Origin: Rhodovulum sp. 12E13
GTDB taxonomy: Bacteria; Pseudomonadota; Alphaproteobacteria; Rhodobacterales; Rhodobacteraceae
NCBI RefSeq assembly: GCF_003340565.1
Contig: NZ_QPLK01000002.1
Coordinates: forward strand, 62,001-126,000
Direction: 5' to 3'
DNA length: 64,000 nucleotides
Part shown: positions 44,262 to 52,347 of the stretch, one piece after another
Numbering within the stretch: position 1 is the first letter of the stretch
Layout: each line of letters opens with the position of its first letter
The notes under the pieces: model-generated
Seen by the model: only the letters and a program-made list of their open reading frames with translations
Database searches by the model: none
What the model was told of the DNA's origin: nothing
Program-made: the position numbers and the translations under genes

Positions 44262-44986
44262 TCCGCCCGGCCGCCGCCCTTGCCGTGGCGCTCGGCGTTC
44301 CCGCCGTCGCCCCGGCACAGCCTGCCGACCGTGCCGCGCAGATCACGCCCTACGTCTGGGCGACCGGCATCGGCGGATCGATCCGGCCCGTGGCGCGCGG
44401 CCCCGAGCTAGAGTTCGACAGCTCGTTCTCGGAGGTGCTCGAGGATCTCGATGGAGCGTTCTTCGTCTCGGGGCTGGTGCGGCAGGGGCGCTTCGTTGCA
44501 CTCGGCGATTTCAGCACCTCGACCAGCTCGCGCGGGGGCACCCTTCCGCCCGGGCTGCCCGCCGAGGGCGAGGTCACGCAGAGCTCGCTCACCCTCGCCG
44601 CCGGGTACCGGGCGCAGGCCGATCCGGCATGGACGATCGACTTTCTCGCCGGTGTCCGCTTCTGGACCCTCGACGCTCAACTCGACGTGCCGGCCCTCGG
44701 CGTCTCGGCCAGCCGCGACGTGACCTTCGCCGACCCGATCCTCGCCGCTCGCACCCGCGTGAGCCTGGCCGATGACTGGTCGCTCATCGTCTATGGCGAC
44801 GTCGGCGGCTTCGGCGTCGGCTCCGAGCAGACGGGGCAGGTCATGGCGACGGTCAACTACGCCGCGACCGATCGGCTCTACCTTTCAGCCGGCTACCGGC
44901 AGCTGCATGTCGACTACGAGGACGACGGGGTGGCGATCGACGCCACGTTCTCAGGCCCAATCCTCGGTGTCACCTTCGCGTTCTGA
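44258..44986 (+). CDS. Outer-membrane beta-barrel protein
   Basis: A 242-residue protein with a cleavable signal (MIRPAAALAVALGVPAVAPAQP) and then alternating strands such as ITPYVWATGIGG, SLTLAAGYRAQ, RLYLSAGYRQLHVDY, ending GPILGVTFAF with a C-terminal aromatic, as outer-membrane barrels do. It is probably a small 8-12-strand barrel of unknown function. It is translationally coupled to the amidohydrolase, which suggests a joint role in the envelope. The convergent acylphosphatase stops three bases away. Confidence 0.78.
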   Translation: MIRPAAALAVALGVPAVAPAQPADRAAQITPYVWATGIGGSIRPVARGPELEFDSSFSEVLEDLDGAFFVSGLVRQGRFVALGDFSTSTSSRGGTLPPGLPAEGEVTQSSLTLAAGYRAQADPAWTIDFLAGVRFWTLDAQLDVPALGVSASRDVTFADPILAARTRVSLADDWSLIVYGDVGGFGVGSEQTGQVMATVNYAATDRLYLSAGYRQLHVDYEDDGVAIDATFSGPILGVTFAF

Positions 44987-44989
44987 GGC

Positions 44990-45271
44990 TCAGGCGCGGA
45001 TCTCGAAGCCGTCGCCGGCCGGCGCGTCGGTCGGCTCGGTGTCGACCCGCGCGACCCTGGCGAGGCGCGGCCCCTCGTTCAGCCGCGCGAGCAGGGTGTC
45101 GACCGCGCCCGTAGGGCCGGCGGCCACGCCCTCGACGTCGCCATCGTCGCGGTTGCGCACCAAGCCCGACAGCCCGAGACGCCGTGCCTCGGCCTCGGTC
45201 CAGGCGCGGAACGACACGCCCTGCACCCGGCCGGCCACGCGGAACGCCACCGATTTCGTCTCCAGCGTCAT
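44990..45271 (-). CDS. Acylphosphatase
   Basis: A 93-residue acylphosphatase that hydrolyses acyl phosphates. RVAGRVQGVSFRAWTE supplies the phosphate-binding loop and R22, and LVRNRDDGDVEG supplies N40, the water-positioning residue. The size is typical. The ATG at 45271 is the family start; the frame stays open upstream. Divergent from the LysR gene. Confidence 0.94.
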   Translation of the reverse strand: MTLETKSVAFRVAGRVQGVSFRAWTEAEARRLGLSGLVRNRDDGDVEGVAAGPTGAVDTLLARLNEGPRLARVARVDTEPTDAPAGDGFEIRA

Positions 45272-45363
45272 GGGCGTGAGTCTGGCGCACGACGTCACCG
45301 TGCGCAAGGCGGCGGGGCTCGTGCCCTTTTGCAAGACATGCGCAAGAAGCAGGCTGGAACCTC

Positions 45364-45392
45364 TTGATCGTGCGATTTTGCACAATTAGACC
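45364..45392 (+). promoter_or_regulatory. Promoter of the LysR gene with a palindrome in its spacer
   Basis: TTGATC and TAGACC are 17 bases apart. The spacer contains the inverted repeat GTGC-GATTTT-GCAC (45370-45383), and TTGC-N9-GCAA lies just upstream (45329-45345). This is the layout expected for autoregulation. Confidence 0.6.
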
Positions 45393-45418
45393 AGGCGTCA
45401 TTCGCAAGGGAGCAGCAC

Positions 45419-46306
45419 ATGGCCGTCGACACCTGGGACGAGATCCGCACCGCCTTTCACGTCGCGCGTATGGGCACCGTGTCGGGCGCGGCCGAGGCGC
45501 TCGGCGTTCACCACGCCACGGTGATCCGCCACGTCGACGCGCTCGAGGCGCGTCTCGGCACCAAGCTCTTCCAGCGGCATGCCCGCGGCTACACCCCCAC
45601 CGAGGCCGGGCAGGATCTGCTGCGCGTCGCCGCCACGACCGAGGACCAGTTCACGCAGCTCATCGGCCGCATCAAGGGCCAGGGCGCCGGGGTGACGGGC
45701 GACCTGATCGTCACCTCGCTGCCCATCCTGTCGCCCCGCGTCGCGCCCGCGCTGGTGGAGTTCATGGAGGGGCATCCGGACGTCTCGGTGCGCTTCCTCT
45801 CCGACGAGCGGCTCTACCGCCTCGAATACGGCGAGGCGCATGTCGCGATCCGCGCGGGCGCGCGACCGGAGGAGCCCGACAACGTCGTGCAGCACTTCTT
45901 CACGATGGAGATGGCGCTCTACGCGACCGGGGGCTACCTTGACCGGCACGGCCCCGTCACGCCCGGCGAATGGGCCGGGCACCGCTTCGTGTCGATCCAG
46001 TCGGACGGGGCGCGCGCGCCCTTCTACCGCTGGATGCACGAGACGATCCCCGCAGACCAGATCCGCTACCGCGCCTCGCGCGACCGCACGGTGACCGACG
46101 GGGTGGAGGCAGGCGCCGGTATCGGCTTCATGCCCGTCTGGATGGCCGAGCAGCGGCCCGGGATGGTGCAGGTGGCGCCCCCCGAGCCGGATTGCGCGGT
46201 GCCGGTCTGGCTCGTCACCCATGTCGACCTGCACCGCACCGCGAAGGTGCAGACGCTGGTGAAGTTCCTCAAGGACAAGGCCGGGGAGTGGGGCGGCAGG
46301 GTCTGA
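45419..46306 (+). CDS. LysR family transcriptional regulator
   Basis: A 295-residue regulator. The N-terminal winged helix has GTVSGAAEALGVHHATVIRHVDALEARLGTKLF, and the effector domain (about 90-290) has GDLIVTSLP and AGAGIGFMPVWMAEQ. The H-H-A-T recognition helix is typical of a LysR subgroup with short effector domains. AAGGGAG precedes the ATG. The effector and regulon are unknown; divergent acylphosphatase is the nearest candidate target. Confidence 0.92.
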   Translation: MAVDTWDEIRTAFHVARMGTVSGAAEALGVHHATVIRHVDALEARLGTKLFQRHARGYTPTEAGQDLLRVAATTEDQFTQLIGRIKGQGAGVTGDLIVTSLPILSPRVAPALVEFMEGHPDVSVRFLSDERLYRLEYGEAHVAIRAGARPEEPDNVVQHFFTMEMALYATGGYLDRHGPVTPGEWAGHRFVSIQSDGARAPFYRWMHETIPADQIRYRASRDRTVTDGVEAGAGIGFMPVWMAEQRPGMVQVAPPEPDCAVPVWLVTHVDLHRTAKVQTLVKFLKDKAGEWGGRV

Positions 46307-46309
46307 CCC

Positions 46310-46726
46310 TCACGGTGCCGCGTCGTCCTCTGCCGCGTCGGGTCGCGGCAGCAGCCCGCCGCCGACGAGCAGGCCTTCGAGGCTGTCGAGGTCGAGCGGC
46401 TCGAACTGGCCGAAGCCCTGCATCCAGGCAGACGCGGCGCGCAGCGCGTCGGGCTCGAGCCGGCACCAGGTGATCCGGCCGCGCTTGTCCTGGCTGATCA
46501 GCCCGGCGCGGGTCAGCACGCCCAGATGCTTGGAGATGGCCGCGAGCGACATCTCGAAGGGGTCGGCCACGTCTGTCACGGCCATGTCGTCTTCCAGCAA
46601 CATCGCCAGAATGCGACGGCGGGTCGGGTCAGCCAGCGCCGCGAACACGGCGTCGAGCGCGGCGGCCTCGGCCTCGGGGCCGGGGCGCCGATGCAGCGGA
46701 ACGATATCGGCGCCCGTGTGGCTCAT
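46310..46726 (-). CDS. ArsR-type winged-helix regulator
   Basis: A 138-residue regulator with an ArsR-like winged helix at about 27-95 (LADPTRRRILAMLLEDDMAVTDVADPFEMSLAAISKHLGVLTRAGLI), then an acidic C-terminal tail. It has a single Cys (TWCRLE), so it lacks the Cys pair of SqrR/BigR and is unlikely to be the sulfide sensor for the cluster at 17-23 kb. ATG at 46726 is used; a GTG at 46732 is possible. It ends three bases from the convergent LysR. Confidence 0.85.
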   Translation of the reverse strand: MSHTGADIVPLHRRPGPEAEAAALDAVFAALADPTRRRILAMLLEDDMAVTDVADPFEMSLAAISKHLGVLTRAGLISQDKRGRITWCRLEPDALRAASAWMQGFGQFEPLDLDSLEGLLVGGGLLPRPDAAEDDAAP

Positions 46727-46934
46727 GACCACGTTCGCATGGCAGCGCCTGCCCTACGCGTCAACATGCTCCGTGCGTCATGCCTCGTGCGTCCGGGGCG
46801 CCATGCTCAACCGAGCGGTTGAACTTGGGGCTTCCGCCCGCGCCCGCGCGTCGCCGGGCGCCCAAGGTGGGGTCGCGCAGAAATCCATTACAAATCAAAT
46901 ATTTGACGCTTTCTGCCGCGCCGCGGCACGGCGA

Positions 46935-46963
46935 TTGACTCCCGCGTGCCCTCTGCCTAGACA
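46935..46963 (+). promoter_or_regulatory. atp (Fo) operon promoter
   Basis: TTGACT and TAGACA are exactly 17 bases apart and end 27 nt before atpI. An unusually AT-rich stretch lies just upstream (46883-46905), a possible UP-like element. The remaining intergenic DNA back to 46727 shows nothing else. Confidence 0.68.
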
Positions 46964-46990
46964 CCTCGGCGACGGAGCGGGGGGCGCCAC

Positions 46991-47395
46991 GTGCCCGACG
47001 AAAGCGACAGCGAGCGTCTGCGCCGGCTCGAGGCGAGGATCGCCGCGGCCAAGGGCAGGACGGAGCCGCGCCCGCACCAGGAAGAACACTACAGCCAGGC
47101 CAACATCGCCTGGCGGATGGTGACGGAGCTGGTCGCCGGTCTCGGCATCGGCCTCGCCATCGGGCTCGGGCTGGACACGCTGTTCGGCACGACCCCCATC
47201 CTGATGGTGATCTTCCTCGGCTTCGGGCTGGCCGCGGGCATCAACGTGATGCTGCGCACCGCCCGCGAGGTGCAGGCCCGCGCGCCGCAGGCGCACGAGG
47301 CGGGCGGCGACAAGACGGGGCAGGGCGGCGACGCCCCGCGCGACAGGACGGAAGGGCAGCCCGTCGGGGCGCCCGACAGGACGGACGAGAGGTAG
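46991..47395 (+). CDS. atpI: ATP synthase assembly protein AtpI
   Basis: A 134-residue membrane protein with a charged N-terminal helix, two membrane helices (about 41-60 and 67-87, [17 protein letters not shown] and [17 protein letters not shown]) and an acidic tail. AtpI helps c-ring assembly. It starts with GTG, first in the Fo operon. atpB begins four bases after its stop. Confidence 0.93.
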   Translation: MPDESDSERLRRLEARIAAAKGRTEPRPHQEEHYSQANIAWRMVTELVAGLGIGLAIGLGLDTLFGTTPILMVIFLGFGLAAGINVMLRTAREVQARAPQAHEAGGDKTGQGGDAPRDRTEGQPVGAPDRTDER

Positions 47396-47399
47396 GCAC

Positions 47400-48149
47400 G
47401 TGGCAGACGAGGCGACAGGCGGCGGCTTCTCCATCTACCCGATGGACCAGTTCATCGTGAAACCGCTCTTCGGCGGCGACGTGGTGCACTGGTACACCCC
47501 CACCAACGTCACCCTTTGGATGGCGCTCGGCGTGGCGGGTATCGCGCTGCTGATGGTGGCCGGCTCGTCGGCGCGCGCGGTCATTCCCTCGCGCGGGCAG
47601 TCGATGGCCGAGCTGACCTACGGCTTCATCCACAAGATGGTCGAGGACGTGGCCGGCCGCGACGGCCTGAAATACTTCCCCTACATCATGACGCTGTTCC
47701 TGTTCATCCTGTTCGGGAACATGCTGGGCCTCGTGCCCACCGCCTTCACCACCACCAGCCACATCGCCGTTACCGCCGTCATGGCGCTCGCCGTCTTCGT
47801 CACGGTCACGGCCATCGGATTCGTCAAGAACGGCAAGGACTTCCTCAGCCTGTTCTGGGTCGAGAGCGCGCCGCTGGTGCTGCGCCCGGTGCTCGCGGTG
47901 ATCGAGCTGATCTCGTATTTCGTGCGGCCGGTCAGCCATTCCGTCCGTCTGGCGGGCGCGATCACGGCCGGCCACGCGGTGATGAAGGTGTTCGCCGGCT
48001 TCGCCGCCGCCGCCGCCATCGCGCCTCTCGCCATCGGCGGCATGGTGGCGATCTACGCGCTCGAATTGCTCGTGGCCTTCATTCAGGCCTACGTCTTCAC
48101 GATCCTCACCTGCGTCTATCTGAGGGACGCACTGCACCCGCATCACTGA
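47400..48149 (+). CDS. atpB: ATP synthase Fo subunit a
   Basis: A 249-residue membrane subunit that forms the proton half-channels. The essential Arg is R183 in SVRLAG. Helices at about 40-56, 93-115, 120-142, 170-200 and 205-245 match the family. The residue four after R183, usually Asn (RLxxNxxAGH), is Ala here ([10 protein letters not shown]). Starts with GTG preceded by GAGAGGTAGG. Confidence 0.96.
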   Translation: MADEATGGGFSIYPMDQFIVKPLFGGDVVHWYTPTNVTLWMALGVAGIALLMVAGSSARAVIPSRGQSMAELTYGFIHKMVEDVAGRDGLKYFPYIMTLFLFILFGNMLGLVPTAFTTTSHIAVTAVMALAVFVTVTAIGFVKNGKDFLSLFWVESAPLVLRPVLAVIELISYFVRPVSHSVRLAGAITAGHAVMKVFAGFAAAAAIAPLAIGGMVAIYALELLVAFIQAYVFTILTCVYLRDALHPHH

Positions 48150-48210
48150 ACGCGGGCCGCCGAGGACATCACCCAACGCCAAATCCGGACAAACGCAAGG
48201 AGCATCGGAC

Positions 48211-48447
48211 ATGGAAGGCAACATCGCGGAAATGGGTCAGTTCATCGGTGCGGGCGTCGCCGGCCTCGGCGCGGGCCTCGCCGCGCTCGGGGTGGGCAAC
48301 GTCGCCGGCAACTTCCTCGCCGGCGCCCTGCGCAACCCCTCGGCCGCCGCGGGCCAGACCGCGACCCTCTTCATCGGCATCGCCTTCGCCGAGGCGCTGG
48401 GCATCTTCTCGTTCCTCGTCGCGCTTCTGCTGATGTTCGCCGTGTGA
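48211..48447 (+). CDS. atpE: ATP synthase Fo subunit c
   Basis: A 78-residue hairpin of two helices that forms the rotor ring. Gly-rich helix 1 ([18 protein letters not shown]), the polar loop ARNPS and the proton-carrying Glu61 (FAEALGIF) are intact. AAGGAG sits in a relatively unstructured A-rich leader of 61 nt, which favours strong translation. A stable hairpin follows its stop. Confidence 0.97.
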   Translation: MEGNIAEMGQFIGAGVAGLGAGLAALGVGNVAGNFLAGALRNPSAAAGQTATLFIGIAFAEALGIFSFLVALLLMFAV

Positions 48448-48474
48448 TCGCCCCCGCGCCGATCCTTGCCGCCG

Positions 48475-48497
48475 GCGGCGGGGTCCGACCCCGCCGC
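48475..48497 (+). terminator. Intercistronic hairpin after atpE
   Basis: GCGGCGGGGT and ACCCCGCCGC form a perfect 10-bp stem around CCG, 27 nt after the atpE stop, followed by CACCCTTTCTC. It may act as a partial attenuator or 3' barrier that raises subunit c output relative to b and b'. Confidence 0.6.
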
Positions 48498-48524
48498 GGC
48501 ACCCTTTCTCGACGGAGGGCCTGA

Positions 48525-49082
48525 ATGGAGAGCGAAGAGACGGCAGGCGCGGTCGGCCGCTGTGTCGGGCCCGACGGTGGCGCCATCGGGATGCCGCAGC
48601 TGTGCTTCGACTGGTTCCCCAACCAGATCTTCTGGCTGATCGTCGCCCTGGGCGCGATCTACCTGATCCTCACGCGCGTGGCCCTGCCGCGCATCGAGGC
48701 GGTGATCGCAGAGCGCAACGGCGCCATCACCAACGACATCGCCGCGGCCGAAGAGCTCAAGCTCAAGGCGGCCGAGGCCGAGCGTGCCTACGAAAGGGCG
48801 CTCGCCGACGCCCGCGCCGAGGCCCAGAAGATCGGCGCAGAGACCCGCGCCGAGATCGACGCCGAGGTGGCCACCGCGACGGAAAAGGCCGAGGCCGAGA
48901 TCGCCGCGCGCACCGCCGAGAGCCAGAAGCGTATCGGCGAGATCCGCGACACCGCCGTGCAGAACGTCGAGGCCGTCGCCAAAGACGTCGCGGCCGAGAT
49001 CGTCGCCTCCCTCGGGAGCAGGGCCGACCCGGCCGCCGTCGAAAAGGCGGTGGCGCGCCACATGACGGGAGATGCACCATGA
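48525..49082 (+). CDS. atpX: ATP synthase Fo subunit b'
   Basis: A 185-residue peripheral-stalk subunit with one N-terminal membrane helix (about 30-50, [19 protein letters not shown]) and a long charged coiled coil. The F-W-F/Q-I-FW-L motif is typical of b'. It pairs with subunit b. GGAGGG precedes the ATG; the first 22 residues are variable, so a later start is possible. Overlaps atpF by ATGA. Confidence 0.93.
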   Translation: MESEETAGAVGRCVGPDGGAIGMPQLCFDWFPNQIFWLIVALGAIYLILTRVALPRIEAVIAERNGAITNDIAAAEELKLKAAEAERAYERALADARAEAQKIGAETRAEIDAEVATATEKAEAEIAARTAESQKRIGEIRDTAVQNVEAVAKDVAAEIVASLGSRADPAAVEKAVARHMTGDAP

Positions 49083-49657
49083 AGCCTGCCCGCGTCGCTG
49101 TCGGGGCTGTCGGGGCGCTGGCCCTCGCTGCCGCCCCCGCGGTCTCTGCCACCGGCGACTACCCCTGGGTGTCGCTGCGCAATTCCGACTTCGTGGTGCT
49201 GATCGCCTTCGTGCTGTTCGGCGGAATTCTCGTCTACTTCAAGGTGCCCTCGATACTCACGGGCATGCTCGACAAGCGGGCGGACACGATCCGCAAGGAG
49301 CTCGACGACGCCCGCGCCCTGCGCGAGGAGGCGCAGACCCTGCTGGCAGAGTTCGAGCGCAAGCAGAAGGACGTGCAGGACGAGGCGCAACGGATCGTGG
49401 CCCAGGCCAGGGCCGACGCCGAGGCCGGCGCTGCCGAGGCGAAGCGCGACCTCGAGCGCACCATCGCCCGTCGCCTCAAGGCGGCCGAAGACCAGATCGC
49501 CTCGGCCGAGGAGGCTGCGGTGCGCGACGTCCGCAATCGCGCCGTGCAGGTGGCCGTCGCCGCCTCGGCTGATGTCATCCGTGCCCAGCTCGGTCCGAAG
49601 GACAGTGCGCGGCTCATAGACGAGAGCCTGTCGGTGGTCGACGCCCGGTTGCACTGA
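49079..49657 (+). CDS. atpF: ATP synthase Fo subunit b
   Basis: A 192-residue stalk subunit. The N-terminus [24 protein letters not shown] looks like a signal peptide, followed by the membrane helix (about 40-58, [18 protein letters not shown]) and a coiled coil to the end. The combination is normal for photosynthetic and marine Rhodobacterales. Last gene of the Fo operon; the F1 genes are not in the window. A weak GGCCGGG/CCCGGCC stem (49663-49689) may end the transcript. Confidence 0.93.
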   Translation: MKPARVAVGAVGALALAAAPAVSATGDYPWVSLRNSDFVVLIAFVLFGGILVYFKVPSILTGMLDKRADTIRKELDDARALREEAQTLLAEFERKQKDVQDEAQRIVAQARADAEAGAAEAKRDLERTIARRLKAAEDQIASAEEAAVRDVRNRAVQVAVAASADVIRAQLGPKDSARLIDESLSVVDARLH

Positions 49658-49716
49658 CGCGAGGCCGGGTCCGGCCCTGCGTCCCGGCCGCGGTCGGGGG
49701 GTGTGCGATGGCGCGG

Positions 49717-50484
49717 CTATCGGCGCGTCTCGTGCTCCAGCCGCTGTCGCGCCACTGTTTCGTTCCGCTCGGCCTTGCGGCTCTCCACCAGCGCCTGCTC
49801 GACATAGTCGAGATGTGCCGCCACCGCCGCACGGGCAGCCGCGGCGTCGCGCGCCTGCAGGGCGTCGTTGATCGCCCGGTGCTGGGCGAGCAGCGCCGCC
49901 CGCGTCGTCCGCCGGCGAAACATCATCTGCCGGTTGTAGAACACGCCCTCGCGCAGCAGGTCGTACATCGACCGCATCATGTGCAGCATGATCACGTTGT
50001 GACTCGCCTCGACGATGGCCATGTGGAACTCGGCGTCGAGCGCCGCCTCGTCGGCGCCCGAGCGCTTGGAGTGCGCCGCCTCCATCTTGCCGAAGATCGT
50101 GTCGATCACGGCAAGATCGGTGTCCGACCCCAGCCGCGCCGCCCGCTCGGCGGCCAGCCCCTCCATGTCGCGGCGAAAGGCGATCGTGTCGAACACCGCC
50201 TCGTCATGCGCCGAGAACAGCCGGACGAGCGCCGGCGAAAAGGCCGAACCCAGCACGTCGGCCACGAAGATGCCGGCCCCCGCCCGCCGCGCGAGCAGAC
50301 CGCGTGCCTCGAGCTCCGCGATTGCCTCGCGCAGCGAGGGGCGCGAGACCCCCAGACGCTCCGCGAGATCGCGCTCCGCCGGCAGCCGCTCGCCGGGCCG
50401 CAGGATGCCCCGCAGGATGAGGAGTTCGACTTGCCGCACCACTGCGGCGCTGATCTTCTCAGGCTCAACCGGTGAAAACGGCAT
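49717..50484 (-). CDS. GntR/FadR family transcriptional regulator
   Basis: A 255-residue FadR-subfamily regulator. The winged helix has RGILRPGERLPAERDLAERLGVSRPSLREAIAELEARGLLARRAGAGIFVA, and the FCD effector domain (about 90-235) has FRRDMEGLAAERAA and DAEFHMAIVEASHNVIM with metal-binding His positions. It resembles PdhR/LldR-type organic-acid sensors; the ligand is unknown. ATG at 50484 is the family start. Confidence 0.92.
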   Translation of the reverse strand: MPFSPVEPEKISAAVVRQVELLILRGILRPGERLPAERDLAERLGVSRPSLREAIAELEARGLLARRAGAGIFVADVLGSAFSPALVRLFSAHDEAVFDTIAFRRDMEGLAAERAARLGSDTDLAVIDTIFGKMEAAHSKRSGADEAALDAEFHMAIVEASHNVIMLHMMRSMYDLLREGVFYNRQMMFRRRTTRAALLAQHRAINDALQARDAAAARAAVAAHLDYVEQALVESRKAERNETVARQRLEHETRR

Positions 50485-50529
50485 GCCGTCACTCCCGCCA
50501 GTCTGGCCCGCGCGCCCTGTCCCCATCAT

Positions 50530-50573
50530 CTTGGCCGAAATACTCCGGGGGGCGCGGGGGGCTGGCCCCCCGC
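50530..50573 (+). repeat. Dispersed hairpin repeat, copy 2
   Basis: This 44-base stretch aligns without gaps to 21332-21375 with about 9 mismatches, and the hairpin core GGGGGG-CTGG-CCCCCC is identical. The outer stem bases differ but still pair (GC/GC instead of CC/GG). It lies between the OmpA lipoprotein stop and the GntR start. Confidence 0.72.
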
Positions 50574-50583
50574 CCCGGTCGGC

Positions 50584-51246
50584 TCAGCGCGAGGGGCGGA
50601 TGATGATCTCGACGCGCCGGTTCTGCGCCCGGCCCTCGGGCGTCAGGTTCGACGCGCGCGGCTGGTCGTCGCCGACCCCTCGCACGACCAGACGCCCCTG
50701 CGGCACGCCGGCCGCGGTCAACACGTTGGCGACCGACTGCGCCCGACGCTGCGACAGCTGCAGGTTGTAGCTCGCGGCGCCGGTATTGTCGGTATGGCCC
50801 ACCACCTCGACCGTCCCGTCGGGGAAGCGGTTGAGGTTGGCGGCCACCGCCCGCAGGTCGGGCACCACGGCCGGCTGCAACTCGGCGCTGTCGACGGGGA
50901 AGAGGATGTCCTGAGGCATCCGCACGATCAGCACCTCGCCGGTATTCTCGATCGTGATCCGCCCGTCGCCGAGCTCCTGGCGGAGCGCGGCCGCCTGCCG
51001 GTCGAGCCGGTTGCCGATCGCCGCGCCGACGCCCGCGCCCAGCGCGGTGCCGATGATCGCGTTGCGCCCCCTGTCCTCCTCGTCGGAGCCGAGCGCGCCG
51101 GCCGCGCCGCCGATGATGCCGCCGATGATGGCGCCGCCCTGAGTGCGGTTCGGGTCCGGGCCGGTCGAGAACGCGGCCGGGTCGGTGCAGGCCGAGAGGG
51201 CCATGACAGCCGAGACGGACAGGGCGGCGGTGATGCGGATGCTCAT
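50584..51246 (-). CDS. OmpA family lipoprotein with a glycine zipper
   Basis: A 220-residue outer-membrane lipoprotein. The signal peptide ends in the lipobox LSAC. A glycine-zipper segment (GGAIIGGIIGGAAGALG, AIIGTALGAGVGAAIGN, about 37-80) is followed by an OmpA peptidoglycan-binding domain (about 105-218: LFPVDSAELQP, VEVVGHTDNTG, LSQRRAQSV, NRRVEIIIRP) with the Asp and Arg that hold diaminopimelate. YiaD/Pal-like. Confidence 0.93.
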   Translation of the reverse strand: MSIRITAALSVSAVMALSACTDPAAFSTGPDPNRTQGGAIIGGIIGGAAGALGSDEEDRGRNAIIGTALGAGVGAAIGNRLDRQAAALRQELGDGRITIENTGEVLIVRMPQDILFPVDSAELQPAVVPDLRAVAANLNRFPDGTVEVVGHTDNTGAASYNLQLSQRRAQSVANVLTAAGVPQGRLVVRGVGDDQPRASNLTPEGRAQNRRVEIIIRPSR

Positions 51247-51353
51247 GGGACTGCCTTCGATGCTTTTGCCTGTTGCGTGGCATGGTAACGTCTGCGCGGC
51301 GGTATTGCACCGTCGATCCGCCGATGAAAGGGCGCGGCTCGGCAGAGGCCCGC

Positions 51354-52223
51354 CTACCGGGCCGTCGCGTCCGCTCCTGCCTCGGCGCGCGCCGCCTCCC
51401 ACGCCAGCATCGCGCGCTTGAGCGGCAGGCCCCAGTGATAGCCGCCGAGGCCGCCCGACCTGCGCAGCGCCCGGTGGCAGGGGATCAGCCAGCCGACCGG
51501 GTTGCGCCCCACGGCCGTGCCGACCGCACGCACCGCCCTGGGGTGGCCGATGGCCGAGGCGATGTCGGAATAGGTGGTGACATGGCCCGAAGGCACGGTG
51601 ACCAGCGCCTCCCACACCTTTATCTGGAATGGTGCGCCGATCATCATCACCCGTGCCTCGCCGCCCCCGCCGAACGCCGCCTCGACCCAGCCGCGCAGGG
51701 GGGCAGCCTCCCCGACGAAGGTCGCCGCCGGCCAGCGCCCGGCGAGGTCGGCGAAGGTCTCCGCACGCCCCGCCTCGGCGGCGAAGCCGATGCCGCAGAG
51801 CCCCCGCTCGGTGCCCATCGCCAGGGCCTCGCCGAAGGGCGTGTCGAACCACCCCCAGCGGATCACCAGCCCAGCGCCGCCTTTCGCGTAGTCGCCCGGG
51901 GCCATCGCCTCCCACCGCAGGAACAGGTCGTGCAGCCGCCCGCCGCCCGACAGCCCAACCGCGCCCGCGGTCTCGAGCGTGGTGTGCCGCGCGCGCAGGA
52001 GCGCGCGGGCATGGTCGATAGCGAGGTATTGCTGGTAGCGCTTGGGCGAGACGCCTACCCAGCGGCTGAACACCCGCTGGAAATGCGCGGGACTCATCCG
52101 CATCCGCGCCGCCAGATCCTCGAGCGAGAGCGGCTCACTGGCCGCGTCGATCTCGTCGAGCGCCCGCCGCACCACGTGAAAATGATAGCCCTCGCGCGCC
52201 GTGTCGATTTCGGTGCCATCCAT
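51354..52223 (-). CDS. Ada-type protein: AraC helix-turn-helix plus O6-methylguanine-DNA methyltransferase
   Basis: A 289-residue protein without the N-terminal zinc/phosphotriester domain of full Ada. An AraC HTH (about 30-110: LSLEDLAARMRMSPAHFQRVFSRWVGVSPKRYQQYL) is followed by the methyltransferase half (about 120-285) with the acceptor Cys in NPVGWLIPCHRALRRSGG and VTTYSDIASAIG. It repairs O6-alkylguanine by suicide transfer and may regulate adaptive genes. Divergent from nth, another repair gene. Confidence 0.92.
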   Translation of the reverse strand: MDGTEIDTAREGYHFHVVRRALDEIDAASEPLSLEDLAARMRMSPAHFQRVFSRWVGVSPKRYQQYLAIDHARALLRARHTTLETAGAVGLSGGGRLHDLFLRWEAMAPGDYAKGGAGLVIRWGWFDTPFGEALAMGTERGLCGIGFAAEAGRAETFADLAGRWPAATFVGEAAPLRGWVEAAFGGGGEARVMMIGAPFQIKVWEALVTVPSGHVTTYSDIASAIGHPRAVRAVGTAVGRNPVGWLIPCHRALRRSGGLGGYHWGLPLKRAMLAWEAARAEAGADATAR

Positions 52224-52291
52224 CTCTCGCCCTCCTGGCCGCCGATCTAGCGCCGGGGAAGCGCCCGCGCGACCCGGATCCTGCGCCTCGC

Positions 52292-52319
52292 TTGCATCGC
52301 CCGCCGCGCACGCTACACC
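52292..52319 (+). promoter_or_regulatory. Candidate nth promoter
   Basis: TTGCAT and TACACC are 16 bases apart and end 28 nt before the nth GTG. Confidence 0.4.
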
Positions 52320-52347
52320 GCGCAGGACCCCAGCGACAGGAGCGACC

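Noticed and set aside
46310-46726. ArsR-type gene as the missing SqrR/BigR sulfide sensor
   Set aside because: It has only one cysteine and lies 23 kb away with no ATTC-N8-GAAT site seen next to it.
49079-49150. Signal-peptide-like start of atpF as evidence for a secreted protein or wrong start
   Set aside because: The ATGA overlap with b' fixes the start, and such N-termini are normal for subunit b in this lineage.
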